A stretch of DNA of 49,676 nucleotides, from contig QGUZ01000004.1 of assembly GCA_003242605.1 (NCBI GenBank), positions 1 to 49,676 of the forward strand, in the 5' to 3' direction. Made by a program: the position numbers and the translations under genes. Positions 16,154 to 25,070 of the stretch are shown piece after piece. The stretch is from Actinomycetota bacterium. GTDB taxonomy: Bacteria; Actinomycetota; Actinomycetes; Streptosporangiales; Streptosporangiaceae. The notes below the pieces were generated by a model. That model ran no database searches and had not been told where the DNA came from. It was given only the letters and a program-made list of their open reading frames with translations. Positions within the stretch are counted from its first letter, which is position 1. Each line of letters opens with the position of its first letter.

Positions 16154-17515
16154 CCGGCCCGCGCCGAAGTGACGGCATCGACGCGGTGTTCACCCGGCGG
16201 CACGCGAAACCGGTCGACCGGCACCGTTCACCGCCGGCGCCGACCGGCCCACGGCCGGGACCGGTACGGCTCGGGGTCCCACACCGAGAGCGCCCGCCGT
16301 CCGTGCCCACGGGCAGCGGTCCGGTCGACAGTATCCAGAGCGCCGAGCGGCGGCCGGCCCGGACCCGCGCCGTCCGTATACCGGCGCCCGTTCCGCCCGA
16401 CCACCCCGACACCCCTCTTTATATAGAGGTGTAAGCGCCCCTTATATAGAGCTGTAAAGCCGGAGCCGTCGGCCGCCGGTCGCCCCCGATGCACCCCGCG
16501 TTCCGACCGATAGCGTCGCCGGCCCCACGGCGAGCCGCTCGAGGGGCCTTCGGCCACTCGCGGCGATCACGAGTGCTCCGGCGATCGATGAGGAGCGCAC
16601 CGAGCCTGTGCCGCCGGCGCACCGTGTCCGAACGCCACGCCGCAGGAGGGCCGGTTCTGGCATGGATCGCGCCGGCACGGCGGACATGGATGTTCGTTCG
16701 GCGGCCCGGCCTGCTCGCAGCGCCGACCTCGACGGCGAGGCCGCGCCACACACCTCGAACTCGGCCGGAGCGAGCACCGGTAGCCCTCCTCCAGCGTGGG
16801 TCGGCGCACCATCCGGATCACGTCCGCCGCGCCGGGTCATGCCGCAGCGGAGTCGCTCCGCCATGTCGCACACCCGGGACCGTGAAGTACTCGCATCGGC
16901 GGGCGTCGACGGGATCCCGGCCTTGTGGACAAGGTGACCGGGCGTGCGTGGCCGGACCGCCCGGCCGAGGGCATTCGGATCTTCGCGAACCCCTGCGGAG
17001 CCGTGCCCGGTCCGCGGTTCGTCCTCACCATGAGGTCGCGTGGCCCATCCGCCGGTCGCCCTCAGGCATCGTGCTCCACGGCACGGCCGCCGTGGTGTTT
17101 CTTCTGGCCCACGGCCGGTGTGCGTGCAGATCCACGCGATGTGATCACCTGATTTGTTGCGGCGCAAACGAAGAGCCCGGAGCGTTGCGCAATACAGGAT
17201 CGCAGCGCTGCGAATGCAATCTGAATTCCAGGTGCGCGCGAGCGGACGACAGGCCATGCCGTCACGTCGAGTGGCCGCTGGGTGACCGGTCGATAGGCGA
17301 CGGTGTCACGCTTATTCCTCCACTCGTGGCCTTCCCTGTGCCCTGGAGAGAAGTCACCGACGGCCCGCACCCGGACACGGCGGGCAATGCGGCTGCCCAG
17401 ATCGGCGAATTGCGGAACTCAGCTGTGATACGCAATCGATATCACATCCGGCGGTGGCGTGTTTTAGACAAAAGGAACGAGATCCGTTTTCGTCCGCTGG
17501 AAGGACCGCGTAGCG
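16154..17515. other. Gene-poor region upstream of the TPR genes
   Basis: About 1.3 kb with open frames in several directions but no frame showing recognisable motifs. Apart from the tandem elements at 16413-16460, the end (17140-17480) is richer in A/T than its surroundings and likely holds the promoter of the TPR gene. Short fragments on the minus strand around 16750-16900 look protein-like but are broken by frame changes, so parts may be old gene remains. Confidence 0.4.
16413..16460. promoter_or_regulatory. Tandem TTATATAGAG-sTGTAA elements
   Basis: Two copies of TTATATAGAG followed by GTGTAA or CTGTAA lie at 16419 and 16442, 23 bp apart, in otherwise GC-rich DNA. The first copy also forms a CCTCT/AGAGG dyad around TTATAT. 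The AT-rich core and helical-turn-like spacing suggest a promoter/operator with two protein sites. No secure gene starts within 250 bp on either side. Confidence 0.5.
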
Positions 17516-19681
17516 ATGTACGAGCGCGCCATCGACCTCTTGATGGTGGGCAGGCGCCTCCATGAGCTGCAGCTGACGGCCGAAGCCCTACCCGTGATGG
17601 AGCATGCCGCGGCGGCCTACCGGGAGCTGGCTGAAACTTTCCCTGACCGCTACCTCCGGGACCTCGCCATCACTCTGTCCCTCGTCGCCGACTATCTGCA
17701 GGTACTGGGGCGGCCAGGGGACGCCGTACCCGTACTGCAGGAGGCTCTGGCCATCTTCCGAAAGCAGGGCTCGACCCGAAATATAGGGATGACTCTGGGT
17801 GTTCTCAGCGAAACCCTCGTGACGCTGGGGCGCCCTGCCGAGGCCCTGCCCGCGATACAGGAGGCGACGGTCATCCTTGACGAGCTGCAGGCGACGGACC
17901 CCGACACAGATCATTTCCTCTCCGCCCACGCCAGGTTCATCCTCGGAGCCTGCCTACTGGAGTTGGGGCGAACCGCCGAGGCACTGCCCGTGACGCAGCA
18001 ATCGGTCACAACATTGCGCGAGTTGAGGGCTACGGACCCCGGCTCCCCTCACCCCGCTGATTACCCCGCGGCCTTGGCCAACCTCGCTGCGATCCTCCTG
18101 GACCTGCGGCGTCCCGCCGAAGCCCTGCAGGCCGGACAAGAGGCCGCGGCCATCTACCGGCAGGCGGCCCATTGGGACCCCTACCGTTACCGCTGGCATC
18201 TCACCGTCTCCTTTTCCACCCTCGGCGCGATCCTGTCCGTGTTGGACCGGACGGCGGAAGCCCAGCGTGTGACGCAGGAGGCCGAGTCCGCCTCCCGGAT
18301 GCTGGGCGAACCGGGCAAAGACCACTACCGCCCCGCTTTCGTCCGCGCCTTGTTCGGTCCTTACAGAAGTCCGTCGTGGATGGAGCTGTCACAAGCCCCA
18401 CTGTCCGTGACGCAGGAGGCCGTGGCCCTCTACCGCGAGCTGGTCGGCCTGTATCGCGACAGCGACCGGTACCGTCCGGGTCTGGCCGCCGCCCTGAAGG
18501 TCCACGGCGACAACCTCGCAGGGAGCGACCGCACGGCTGAGGCCGTACCCGTGCTATTGGAGGCGGTCGCCATTTACCGGAAGCTGGCGGAAACGGATCC
18601 CGGCCGCTTCCGTCTCAGCCTCGCCGAAACCCTGGACAAAGTCGGCGACTGCCTTATCGATCTGGAGTATCCGGCTGAGGCGCTGCCGGTGCGCCGGGAA
18701 ACCGTTGACATCTACCGGATGCTGTCCGAAACCGATTCCGGTTTCCGCCGTAGCCTCGCGAAAAGCCTGGACAAACTCGGCGACTGCCTCGTGGAGTTCG
18801 GACGTCCGGAGGAGACCGTGCCGGTTCGGGAGGAGGCCGTGGACAGCTACGGAGAGGATGAGGAGGACGTCACCCCTGAGTACGGGATCGCGTTGTCCAA
18901 GCTCGCCATGGCCTACTTGCAGTCGGACCGTCCGGCCGAGGCCCTGTCGACCGGTCAGATGGCCGCGCTCATTCTCCGCGAATGGGATGGACGGGATCCG
19001 GACATTGATCGCGCCGAGTTCGCCGCCGCCTTGGCCAGGGCCGGGGCGGCGATTCTGGCGGGGGGATGGACGAGCGAGGCGCTGCCGGTGCTGCAAGCGG
19101 CCGAGTCCCGCTACCGGGAGCTGACCGAAACGAACGAGGAACATCGCCGCGGTCTGGCCCACTGCCTGTCCGACCTCGCTTCGGCCATGATCTCAACAGG
19201 ACGTTTCACCGAGGCCACGTCATTCATGCGCGAGGCCGGTGAAATCCTCGCGGAACTGGGGGATAGGCCCGGCGACATGCTCGCCGGCTTCCCCGCCAAT
19301 ATGACCAAGCGCGATCTCCACCTGTATCTGTCCACACAGCCGGCCGAAGTCTTGCCGTTGACACCGGAGACCGTTTCCATCTACCGGAGGCTGGCCGAGC
19401 TCTACCCCGACCAGCGCCCCCGCCACGCCAATACCGCGCACCGGGTCGCCAAGCATCTCCACGCGTCGCGCAGGCCGGGCGAGGCCCTGCCTCTCCTGCA
19501 GGAGGCCGTGACCGCCTACCGGGAGCTGAACGAAACCCACCGCGACGGTTATCGCTCGAAGCTCGCCGCAGCCCTGTCCGACCTCGGTGACTGCCTGGCG
19601 TCGTTGGGGCGTCCGGACGAGGCCGCGGACGCGCGGCGAGAAGCCGAGCGCATCCGGAACGACGGTCATGGCGCCTCATGA
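17516..19681 (+). CDS. Large tetratricopeptide-repeat protein (about 16 TPR-like units)
   Basis: A 721-aa protein from ATG 17516 with GGAAGGA at 17499-17505. Almost the whole length is about 16 degenerate repeats of 40-46 residues, of the pattern LGRPAEALP-(8 residues)-IYRELAETDPxRY-(6)-LAxxLxxLGxxL. The LAE..P.RY and GR..EAL blocks are the two helices of TPR_12-type units. No enzymatic, nucleotide-binding or membrane segment is visible, so it is probably a cytoplasmic scaffold forming a superhelix. It is followed 112 bp later by a second TPR gene of the same style. Similar arrays occur in actinomycete signalling and conflict proteins fused to ATPases or proteases, but no such domain is present here. 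Partner unknown. Confidence 0.88.
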   Translation: MYERAIDLLMVGRRLHELQLTAEALPVMEHAAAAYRELAETFPDRYLRDLAITLSLVADYLQVLGRPGDAVPVLQEALAIFRKQGSTRNIGMTLGVLSETLVTLGRPAEALPAIQEATVILDELQATDPDTDHFLSAHARFILGACLLELGRTAEALPVTQQSVTTLRELRATDPGSPHPADYPAALANLAAILLDLRRPAEALQAGQEAAAIYRQAAHWDPYRYRWHLTVSFSTLGAILSVLDRTAEAQRVTQEAESASRMLGEPGKDHYRPAFVRALFGPYRSPSWMELSQAPLSVTQEAVALYRELVGLYRDSDRYRPGLAAALKVHGDNLAGSDRTAEAVPVLLEAVAIYRKLAETDPGRFRLSLAETLDKVGDCLIDLEYPAEALPVRRETVDIYRMLSETDSGFRRSLAKSLDKLGDCLVEFGRPEETVPVREEAVDSYGEDEEDVTPEYGIALSKLAMAYLQSDRPAEALSTGQMAALILREWDGRDPDIDRAEFAAALARAGAAILAGGWTSEALPVLQAAESRYRELTETNEEHRRGLAHCLSDLASAMISTGRFTEATSFMREAGEILAELGDRPGDMLAGFPANMTKRDLHLYLSTQPAEVLPLTPETVSIYRRLAELYPDQRPRHANTAHRVAKHLHASRRPGEALPLLQEAVTAYRELNETHRDGYRSKLAAALSDLGDCLASLGRPDEAADARREAERIRNDGHGAS

Positions 19682-19793
19682 TCCTCGTCCCGATCGCCGA
19701 AAGGCCGCCCGGTGACGCCGCGCAGCAGTGTCGGCCACCGCGTTCGGCCAGCCAGAGCGCAAGCCCGTGCCCTTGTGATGTGGAGACAGCCGC

Positions 19794-21140
19794 ATGTCCA
19801 CGCCCGACGTCGCCCGCGCCCTGTCCGAGCGAAGCGTCAGCCTCTTCCTACAGGGGCGCCCCGTCGACGCCCTGATCTCCGAGCAGGAGGTCGTGACCAT
19901 CTACCGGAGACTCGCCGAGACCCATCCCGGCCGCTACCGGGAGGAACTCGCCGGCTCCTTGCGCAGCCTCGGCACCTACTGCTCGGCCTCGGGGCACACT
20001 GACGAAGCCATACGCGTGACGCAGGAGGCCGTGGCCATCTACCGCACGTTGGACGCCCCGTCCGGCCTCGCCCTCTCGTTGAGCAATCTCGGGCACTATC
20101 TCGCGAGTTCGGGGCGGCCGGCCGAGGCCGTGACCGCGGTGCGGGAGGCCGCGGCCATCTACCGCAGCCTGGCCGAGACCCATCCCGGCCGCTACCGGGA
20201 CGATCTCGCCGGCTCCTTGCATCGGCTCGGCGCCTACCTTCTCGAGTCCTCGCTCCCGGCCGAGGCGCTGACCGCAACGCAGGAGGCCGTGGCCATCCGC
20301 CGGCAGCTGGCCGACACCGACTCCGGCAGGGACGCACTCGCCGGCTCCTTGAACAACCTCGCCACGACCCTGCTTGAGCTGCGGCGCCCGGCTGAGGCCC
20401 TGCCGGCCGCGCAGGAGGCCGTGGCCATCTGTCGCGAGCTGGCCGAGAAAAACCCCGGCCGCTACCTCCCCGACCTCGCCGGCTTCTTGAGCAACCTCGG
20501 TGCGGTCTTCGCCGCGCTCGGGAACCCGACCGACGCCCTGCCCGTGACCGAGGAGACCCTCGCCATCTACCGCCGGCTGGCCGGCACCCGCCCCGACCGC
20601 TATCTCCCCGAGGTGGCCCGCACCCTGCGCAACCTCGACTTGACCTACCGGGCGATGGGGCGACCCGGCCACGCCGTACCCGTGCTGCGGGAGGCCGTGG
20701 CCATCTACCGGGAACTGGCGGAGACCCACCCTGCCCGCTACCGTCCCTTCCTCGCCAACGCCGTGTTCGATCTCGCCGTCCGTCTGTCGGATGCCGGGCG
20801 TCACGCCGAGGCCCTGCCGGCCAAGCAGGAGGCCGTGGCCATCTACCGCGAGCTGGCGGAGACCCACCCCGGGTACCGTCGCCACCTGGGGATCTCCCTG
20901 CACAACCTCGGCAACGGCCTGCTCGAATGGGAGCGTCCGGCCGAGGCTCTGGCGGCCGAGCAGGAGGCCGTGGCGATCTTCCGCGAGCTCGCCGAGGTCA
21001 GCCCGGACGAACGTCCCCTCCTCGCTCGCTTCCTGACCGGCCTCAGCGCGATCTACACGACGTTGGGCCGCACGGCCGAAGCCGAGGCCGCGCGCGAGGA
21101 GGGCGAGCGCATCGAGCGCGACGATCCCGGCGATTCGTGA
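19794..21140 (+). CDS. Tetratricopeptide-repeat protein (about 10 TPR-like units)
   Basis: A 448-aa protein from ATG 19794 with GGAGA upstream. Ten repeats of about 42 residues cover it from end to end, better conserved than in the preceding paralogue. Typical unit pieces are GRPAEALPAxQEAVAIYREL, AETHPGRYRxxLAGSL and NLGxxLxxLG. The C-terminal half-unit LGRTAEAEAAREEGERIERD parallels the end of the upstream protein (LGRPDEAADARREAERIRND), so the two genes are tandem paralogues. The repeats are also similar at DNA level (recurring GGAGGCCGTGGCCATCTACC). No catalytic domain. It is probably in one transcript with the upstream gene. Confidence 0.88.
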   Translation: MSTPDVARALSERSVSLFLQGRPVDALISEQEVVTIYRRLAETHPGRYREELAGSLRSLGTYCSASGHTDEAIRVTQEAVAIYRTLDAPSGLALSLSNLGHYLASSGRPAEAVTAVREAAAIYRSLAETHPGRYRDDLAGSLHRLGAYLLESSLPAEALTATQEAVAIRRQLADTDSGRDALAGSLNNLATTLLELRRPAEALPAAQEAVAICRELAEKNPGRYLPDLAGFLSNLGAVFAALGNPTDALPVTEETLAIYRRLAGTRPDRYLPEVARTLRNLDLTYRAMGRPGHAVPVLREAVAIYRELAETHPARYRPFLANAVFDLAVRLSDAGRHAEALPAKQEAVAIYRELAETHPGYRRHLGISLHNLGNGLLEWERPAEALAAEQEAVAIFRELAEVSPDERPLLARFLTGLSAIYTTLGRTAEAEAAREEGERIERDDPGDS

Positions 21141-21190
21141 CGTCGTCCCCGCGTCGACGCGCTCCACGTCCCGGTGTCACCGGCCCGGCA

Positions 21191-21305
21191 ACGCGTCGGG
21201 ACGTCGCCTCAAACGCGCGATCCGTCCTCGACACGCTCGGCCGCCCGAGCGAGACGGCTGCGGCACGGGCGGAGGCGGAGGCTTCTGGACGGCGGTCACG
21301 GCACC
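21191..21305 (+). pseudogene. Fragment of a third TPR gene (C-terminal end)
   Basis: One frame just after the second TPR gene gives RSVLDTLGRPSETAAARAEAEAS. This lines up with the C-terminal half-unit of both intact TPR proteins (LxxLGRPDEAADARREAE). No complete repeat precedes it and there is no usable start. I read it as the remaining tail of a deleted paralogue, or the original tail of the second gene left after rearrangement. Confidence 0.5.
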
Positions 21306-21956
21306 GCGGGTCCGTGGCGGTGCGCTCCGTGACCTCATCGTCACGGACGCGTGGACGGGTGACCGATACGGTGCCGCACCGATCTCCGCAGCACGATGCC
21401 ACCGCCGCTTCGGCTCTCGAGGCCGAGCCGACGGTGAACGCGGAGCGGTACGGCGCCGCAGGGCTGTCGCCTCGTTCATGGTCGAGGCGCGGCGCGAGGC
21501 CGGGTGACCCGAGTCGGCGGCACCGGGCTCCCGGGCGCCCAGCGCCCCCTCTTGGCCCGCTCGCACCATGCGTCCGCGCGCTCCTCCCTCGCGGCGGCGG
21601 AAGATCTACCCGGCTCGGAAAAGCCTGCCTGCAGGTGGATGCACGGCCCTGCACGGGCGGTCACGACGAGCAGCGGGCGTTACCGACTTGTGACCTTTGC
21701 CGTCATATGCGTAGCTTTGGAGTCGCGGCGGGCGCTTGACCACCACATGACCCGGCGCTTGCCGTCCGATCGAGCGGTCGCACCTCTCTTTGCCGTTGCC
21801 GTTACGCAGCGGCCGCATGACCGCCCCGCGTCTCGCGGAGCCGGGGTCCCGCTCCGGTTCCGGCCGGACCTCCCACACCACGCCTCGGGCGCCGTATGCC
21901 CGCGCCCGGCCGGACCCCGGCCGACACTGCACCCGACCCAAGGAGCCTCATCTCGC
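21306..21956. other. Intergenic region before the lysozyme gene
   Basis: Around 650 bp with no frame showing family motifs or a consistent coding bias. The stretch 21660-21800 is richer in A/T and may contain the lysozyme promoter. Nothing else supported. Confidence 0.35.
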
Positions 21957-22718
21957 ATGTCGTTCGCCACCGCCCTTCGTGACCTCCTGCGCCGTCCCGG
22001 CAAGGCCGCCTCGTACGCCCTGGCGGGGGCGGCCCTCGCCACCGGCACCGCCGTCGCGGGGTTCGCCGGTGAGACTCTCGCCGCGCCCGCGGACCACGGC
22101 GGGGCGCACGCCGCGGCCCAGCAGCAGACCACGCGGCTCATCTACGGCGAGGACATCTCCAACCACCAGCCCGACCACGACTGGCAGGCGAGCCCGGCCC
22201 AGTTCGGCATCATCAAGGCGACCGAGGGCACCGACTTCCGGGACGCCACGTTCGCCCGGCACTGGGCGGAGCTGGCGAAGAAGGGCATCGTGCGCGGCGC
22301 GTACCACTTCGCCCACCCGGCCAACGACCCGATCGCCGAGGCCGAGCACTTCCTCGCCATGGTGAACGCCCACCCGGCCAAGCCCGGTGACCTGCTCGTC
22401 CTCGACCTGGAGACCACCGACGGCAAGAGCGTCGAGGAGGTCAACGCCTGGGCGAAGGCCTGGCTGGCGCACGTGCGGGCGAAGACCGGCGTCAAGCCGA
22501 TGATCTACAGCGGCTGGGCGTTCGCCGACACCTACCTCAAGGGCCTGGGCGAGTACCCGCTGTGGGTCGCCCACTACAGCAAGCCCAAGGGCACCGTCAC
22601 CCCGCCCGCCGACTGGACGAGCTGGGTCATCCACCAGTACTCCGAGACGCCCATCGACCAGAACGTCTCCGCCCTCTCCCCGGACCGGCTCCGCGCCCTC
22701 GGCCGCCCCGGCCGCTGA
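21957..22718 (+). CDS. Secreted GH25 lysozyme (N-acetylmuramidase)
   Basis: A 253-aa protein from ATG 21957 behind AAGGAG. A basic N-terminus and hydrophobic stretch (YALAGAALATGTAVAGF) form a signal peptide, with likely cleavage after about residue 43. The mature part is a single GH25 domain: YGEDISNHQPDHDW supplies the first Asp, GIIKATEGTDF and GAYHFAHP follow. LLVLDLETTDG carries the catalytic Asp-x-Glu, and WVIHQYSETPIDQNV is the usual C-terminal motif. It cleaves the MurNAc-GlcNAc bond of peptidoglycan outside the cell. There is no cell-wall-binding domain. It converges with the next gene over a hairpin that includes both stop codons. Confidence 0.93.
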   Translation: MSFATALRDLLRRPGKAASYALAGAALATGTAVAGFAGETLAAPADHGGAHAAAQQQTTRLIYGEDISNHQPDHDWQASPAQFGIIKATEGTDFRDATFARHWAELAKKGIVRGAYHFAHPANDPIAEAEHFLAMVNAHPAKPGDLLVLDLETTDGKSVEEVNAWAKAWLAHVRAKTGVKPMIYSGWAFADTYLKGLGEYPLWVAHYSKPKGTVTPPADWTSWVIHQYSETPIDQNVSALSPDRLRALGRPGR

Positions 22719-22733
22719 GCGGAGGCCGCTCAG
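22715..22733. terminator. Bidirectional hairpin overlapping two stop codons
   Basis: CTGAGCGG (22715-22722) pairs perfectly with CCGCTCAG (22726-22733) around an AGG loop. The stem contains the TGA of the lysozyme gene and, on the other strand, the TGA of the convergent gene. It is short but GC-rich and well placed as a shared terminator. Confidence 0.5.
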
Positions 22734-23476
22734 TACGGCGTGCGGCTCAGCCAGGCCGCCCAGACCTTCTCCTCGCCGAGGACCGTCACCCCGGCCTCGG
22801 CGGCGGTGCGGCGGCGCACCAGGGTGAGCAGCAGGTCGGCGGCCCGGCCCCGCGCGGCCGCGGTGCCCTTGCCGTGGCCGTGCTCCCAGCGCACGCCGTC
22901 GGGGGTGCCGTGGATCAGCCACTCGCCGGCCGTGCCGAGCTCGTCGGTGGCGTGCAGATGGAGGGTGACGCCGGGATCGATCGGGGAGGTCTCCCCCGTC
23001 GCCCGGGCGGCGACCAGGTCGAGCCACTCGCTCACCCCGTCCGCTGCCAGCTGGGGATCGAGCTCGTAGGCCGCGCCGAGGGTGAGGGCGGCGTCGGCGC
23101 GGTGCACGGTCGCCTCGTGCAGCCTGCGGCGGATCCACCAGGCGGCCGGGCGGGGGCCGACGAACGTCCACACGGGGGTGTCCGGGCCCGCCGCGGCGAC
23201 CGCGTCGATGACGGCGCGGGCGCCGGCGTGCAGCCATTCGATGGCGCCCTCCAGGTCGTTCGGCGGCTTGCCGTCGCGGACCTCGCGCGGATCGAGCATC
23301 CGGTCCACCCGGTCGGTGATGATCTGGGCCGCCCAGCGATGGCCCCGGCCGAGGTGCCGGAACAGCTGCTTGACGGTCCACCCCGGGCAGGTTGGCACCG
23401 GCGCCGACCAGTCGGCGTCCCGGACGCTCTCTCCGAACAGTTCGGTCTGCTCAAGCAGGGCGGCGGTGTGGTCCAT
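22730..23476 (-). CDS. Maleylpyruvate isomerase-family, mycothiol-dependent enzyme (DinB-like)
   Basis: A 248-aa protein from ATG 23476; an ATG at 23488 is also in frame. It begins DHTAALLEQTELFGESVRD, then VPTCPGWTVKQLFRHLGRGHRWA, the N-terminal metal-binding helix of the MDMPI/DinB fold. WIRRRLHEATVHRADA gives the HE...H metal-ligand motif. The C-terminal part matches the MDMPI C-terminal domain (LHLHATD, then GEWLIHG, GTAAARGRAADLLL). Members use mycothiol as a cofactor in isomerisation or thiol transfer in actinobacteria. Most paralogues have no proven substrate, and no aromatic-degradation genes are near. The family is secure. Confidence 0.9.
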   Translation of the reverse strand: MDHTAALLEQTELFGESVRDADWSAPVPTCPGWTVKQLFRHLGRGHRWAAQIITDRVDRMLDPREVRDGKPPNDLEGAIEWLHAGARAVIDAVAAAGPDTPVWTFVGPRPAAWWIRRRLHEATVHRADAALTLGAAYELDPQLAADGVSEWLDLVAARATGETSPIDPGVTLHLHATDELGTAGEWLIHGTPDGVRWEHGHGKGTAAARGRAADLLLTLVRRRTAAEAGVTVLGEEKVWAAWLSRTPY

Positions 23477-23640
23477 GAAAGGGATCATCTCACCGGCCGC
23501 TTCACCGCACACGTGAGCGACTCGCGATCTGTGGATAACTCGCCGCCCGGCGCGCATCCCACCGCCGGCCAGGCCGGAGCGCGCCGTACCCGGGCACGCA
23601 GGCCGCCCCGGACCGCCGCCGCATCCCCCCTGCCCGACCA

Positions 23641-23668
23641 CGGCCCCGGCGGGGTGCCGCCGGGGCCG
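23641..23668 (-). terminator. GC hairpin downstream of the lamin-tail gene
   Basis: CGGCCCCGGCGG (23641-23652) pairs with CCGCCGGGGCCG (23657-23668) around a 4-nt loop, 8 bp after the stop of the minus-strand lamin-tail gene. A 12-bp stem without a U-tract is consistent with an actinomycete terminator. Confidence 0.65.
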
Positions 23669-23675
23669 GGCGGGG

Positions 23676-24155
23676 TCATCGCGGCCAGCAGATCTTGTAG
23701 TCGTGCCGCGCCGAGTTGTACGAGCAGGTGTCCACCAGACTGCCGGAGGGGTCCCGCAGGTAGGCGGTGTCCCTCACCTGGTTCCAGATGTAGGCGTAGG
23801 TGCCCCCGCTCCGGCCCCAGTAGACGGTGGTGGAGGTGTCCCTGCCCTTGCCGGTCCGGAGCGTGACGATCTTGCCGGGCCGGAGGACGAAGTTCTTAAA
23901 GGTGTAGACGTGGTCCTTCCGCTTCGTCGCGTCGCTGACCGTCCACCCCTTCAGGTTGATCGCCCGCCGCGTCATGTTCTTGAGCTGGATGTACTCGCCG
24001 TTGAGGCTGCGGTTGCCGCCTAAGTCCGGCGAGCCGGGCGAGTCGTAGTAGATCTTGATGATGCGAACGGCCGGCGCCGCTGCCTGCGCGGGCGGGGTGA
24101 CGACCAGTGCGCCCGCGGCCAGCGTCGCGGCCGTCAAGAGGGATCCGATACGCAC
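23676..24155 (-). CDS. Secreted lamin-tail-domain (LTD) protein
   Basis: A 159-aa protein from ATG 24155. Residues 1-25 form a signal peptide (LLTAATLAAGALVV, then AQAAAP). The rest is one lamin-tail domain: SLNGEYIQLKNMTRRAINLKGW, VYTFKNFVLRPGKIVTLRTG and ending DTCSYNSARHDYKICWPR. Bacterial LTDs are Ig-like beta-sandwiches found singly or attached to nucleases and cell-surface proteins, and are thought to mediate binding. Here the domain stands alone, with two Cys near the end that may form a disulphide outside the cell. It is divergent from the flavodoxin-like gene. Assignment good; function unknown. Confidence 0.87.
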   Translation of the reverse strand: MRIGSLLTAATLAAGALVVTPPAQAAAPAVRIIKIYYDSPGSPDLGGNRSLNGEYIQLKNMTRRAINLKGWTVSDATKRKDHVYTFKNFVLRPGKIVTLRTGKGRDTSTTVYWGRSGGTYAYIWNQVRDTAYLRDPSGSLVDTCSYNSARHDYKICWPR

Positions 24156-24320
24156 AACGCACTCCGGATATAGGGGGATATGACAGGAGTGATGGTAGGT
24201 GCGGCATGATCCGGCCGATCAACGTTCCCGTATCGATCCGATATCCGGGGCCGTCCCGCTCCTCGCCGCCACGGCCGCGGCTGCGCGGCCCGCGCCGCCC
24301 GGCATGAGAGGATCGGCGGC

Positions 24321-24788
24321 GTGGCGGGTAACGTCCGGCGACTGCTGATCGTGCACCACACGCCCTCGCCGACCCTGCAGGAGCTGTTCGAGGCGGTACG
24401 GCGGGGCGCCACCACCGACGAGATCGAGGGCGTGGAGGTGGTCACCCGGGCCGCGCTGCGCGCCGGCCCGGTCGACGTGTTCGAAGCCGACGGGATCGTG
24501 CTCGGCACGCCCGCGAACATCGGCTACATGAGCGGCGCGCTCAAGCACTTCTTCGACACGATCTACTACCCGTGCCTGGAGGAGACGCGGCGCCTGCCGT
24601 ACGGCCTGTACGTGCACGGTAACAACGACGCGACCGGCGCGGTCCGCGCGGTCGAGTCGATCGCCATCGGGCTCGGCTGGCAGCGGGTGTGCGAGCCCGT
24701 GGTCGTGCTGGGTACGCCCGGCAAGGACGACCTGGAGGCGTGCTGGGAGCTCGGCGCCACGGTGGCCGCCACGATCAGCCCGATCTGA
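24321..24788 (+). CDS. Flavodoxin-family / NADPH-dependent FMN reductase-like protein
   Basis: A 155-aa protein from GTG 24321 with GAGAGGA upstream. RLLIVHHTPSPTLQELFEAV is the FMN phosphate-binding loop after strand 1. ADGIVLGTPANIGYMSGALKHFFD is the conserved second flavin-contact segment of WrbA/flavodoxin-like proteins (split: DGIVLGTPANIGYMSG, ALKHFFD). It ends with the usual C-terminal helix. The protein is cytoplasmic and should carry FMN. It could be a quinone or azo-type reductase or an electron-transfer flavodoxin. Neighbours do not narrow the role. Confidence 0.85.
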   Translation: MAGNVRRLLIVHHTPSPTLQELFEAVRRGATTDEIEGVEVVTRAALRAGPVDVFEADGIVLGTPANIGYMSGALKHFFDTIYYPCLEETRRLPYGLYVHGNNDATGAVRAVESIAIGLGWQRVCEPVVVLGTPGKDDLEACWELGATVAATISPI

Positions 24789-24852
24789 CCGGGCACCGCC
24801 GTGCGGCCGCCGGATCGGCCGCGCCCGGTCCGCGTCGGCGCGCCCGCGCGGG

Positions 24853-24999
24853 CTACCAGCCCGGGGCCAGGATGTGGCGGACCTTCGGATCGCCGTTCCA
24901 GGCGTCGGCCACGGCCGACAGCGGCAGGCCGGTGGACGGCGTGTCGAAGCCGGCCTCTGCCACGGCGGCCCCGCCACTGTGCCCCCGGCGCTGTGACAC
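24853..24999 (-). pseudogene. Short coding-biased fragment, probable gene remnant
   Basis: A 48-codon minus-strand frame (GTG 24999) just downstream of the chitinase genes. It ends with a protein-like segment: AEAGFDTPSTGLPLSAVAD, then AWNGDPKVRHILAPGW and TAG. Nearly every codon in this part ends in G or C, as in real genes of this window, but there is no ribosome binding site or family I recognise. It could be the C-terminal end of a lost gene or a small unknown peptide. Confidence 0.35.
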
Positions 25000-25070
25000 C
25001 GAACGGCCGCCGGCCCGCCCGGAAGCCGGTGCGCGCGGCGCGGCCGGCCGGGCGGGCCGGGACCTGCGGG

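Noticed and set aside
16489..17565. 358-codon plus-strand frame before the TPR gene
   Set aside because: No domain, no ribosome binding site, mixed codon bias, and it overlaps the TPR start in another frame.
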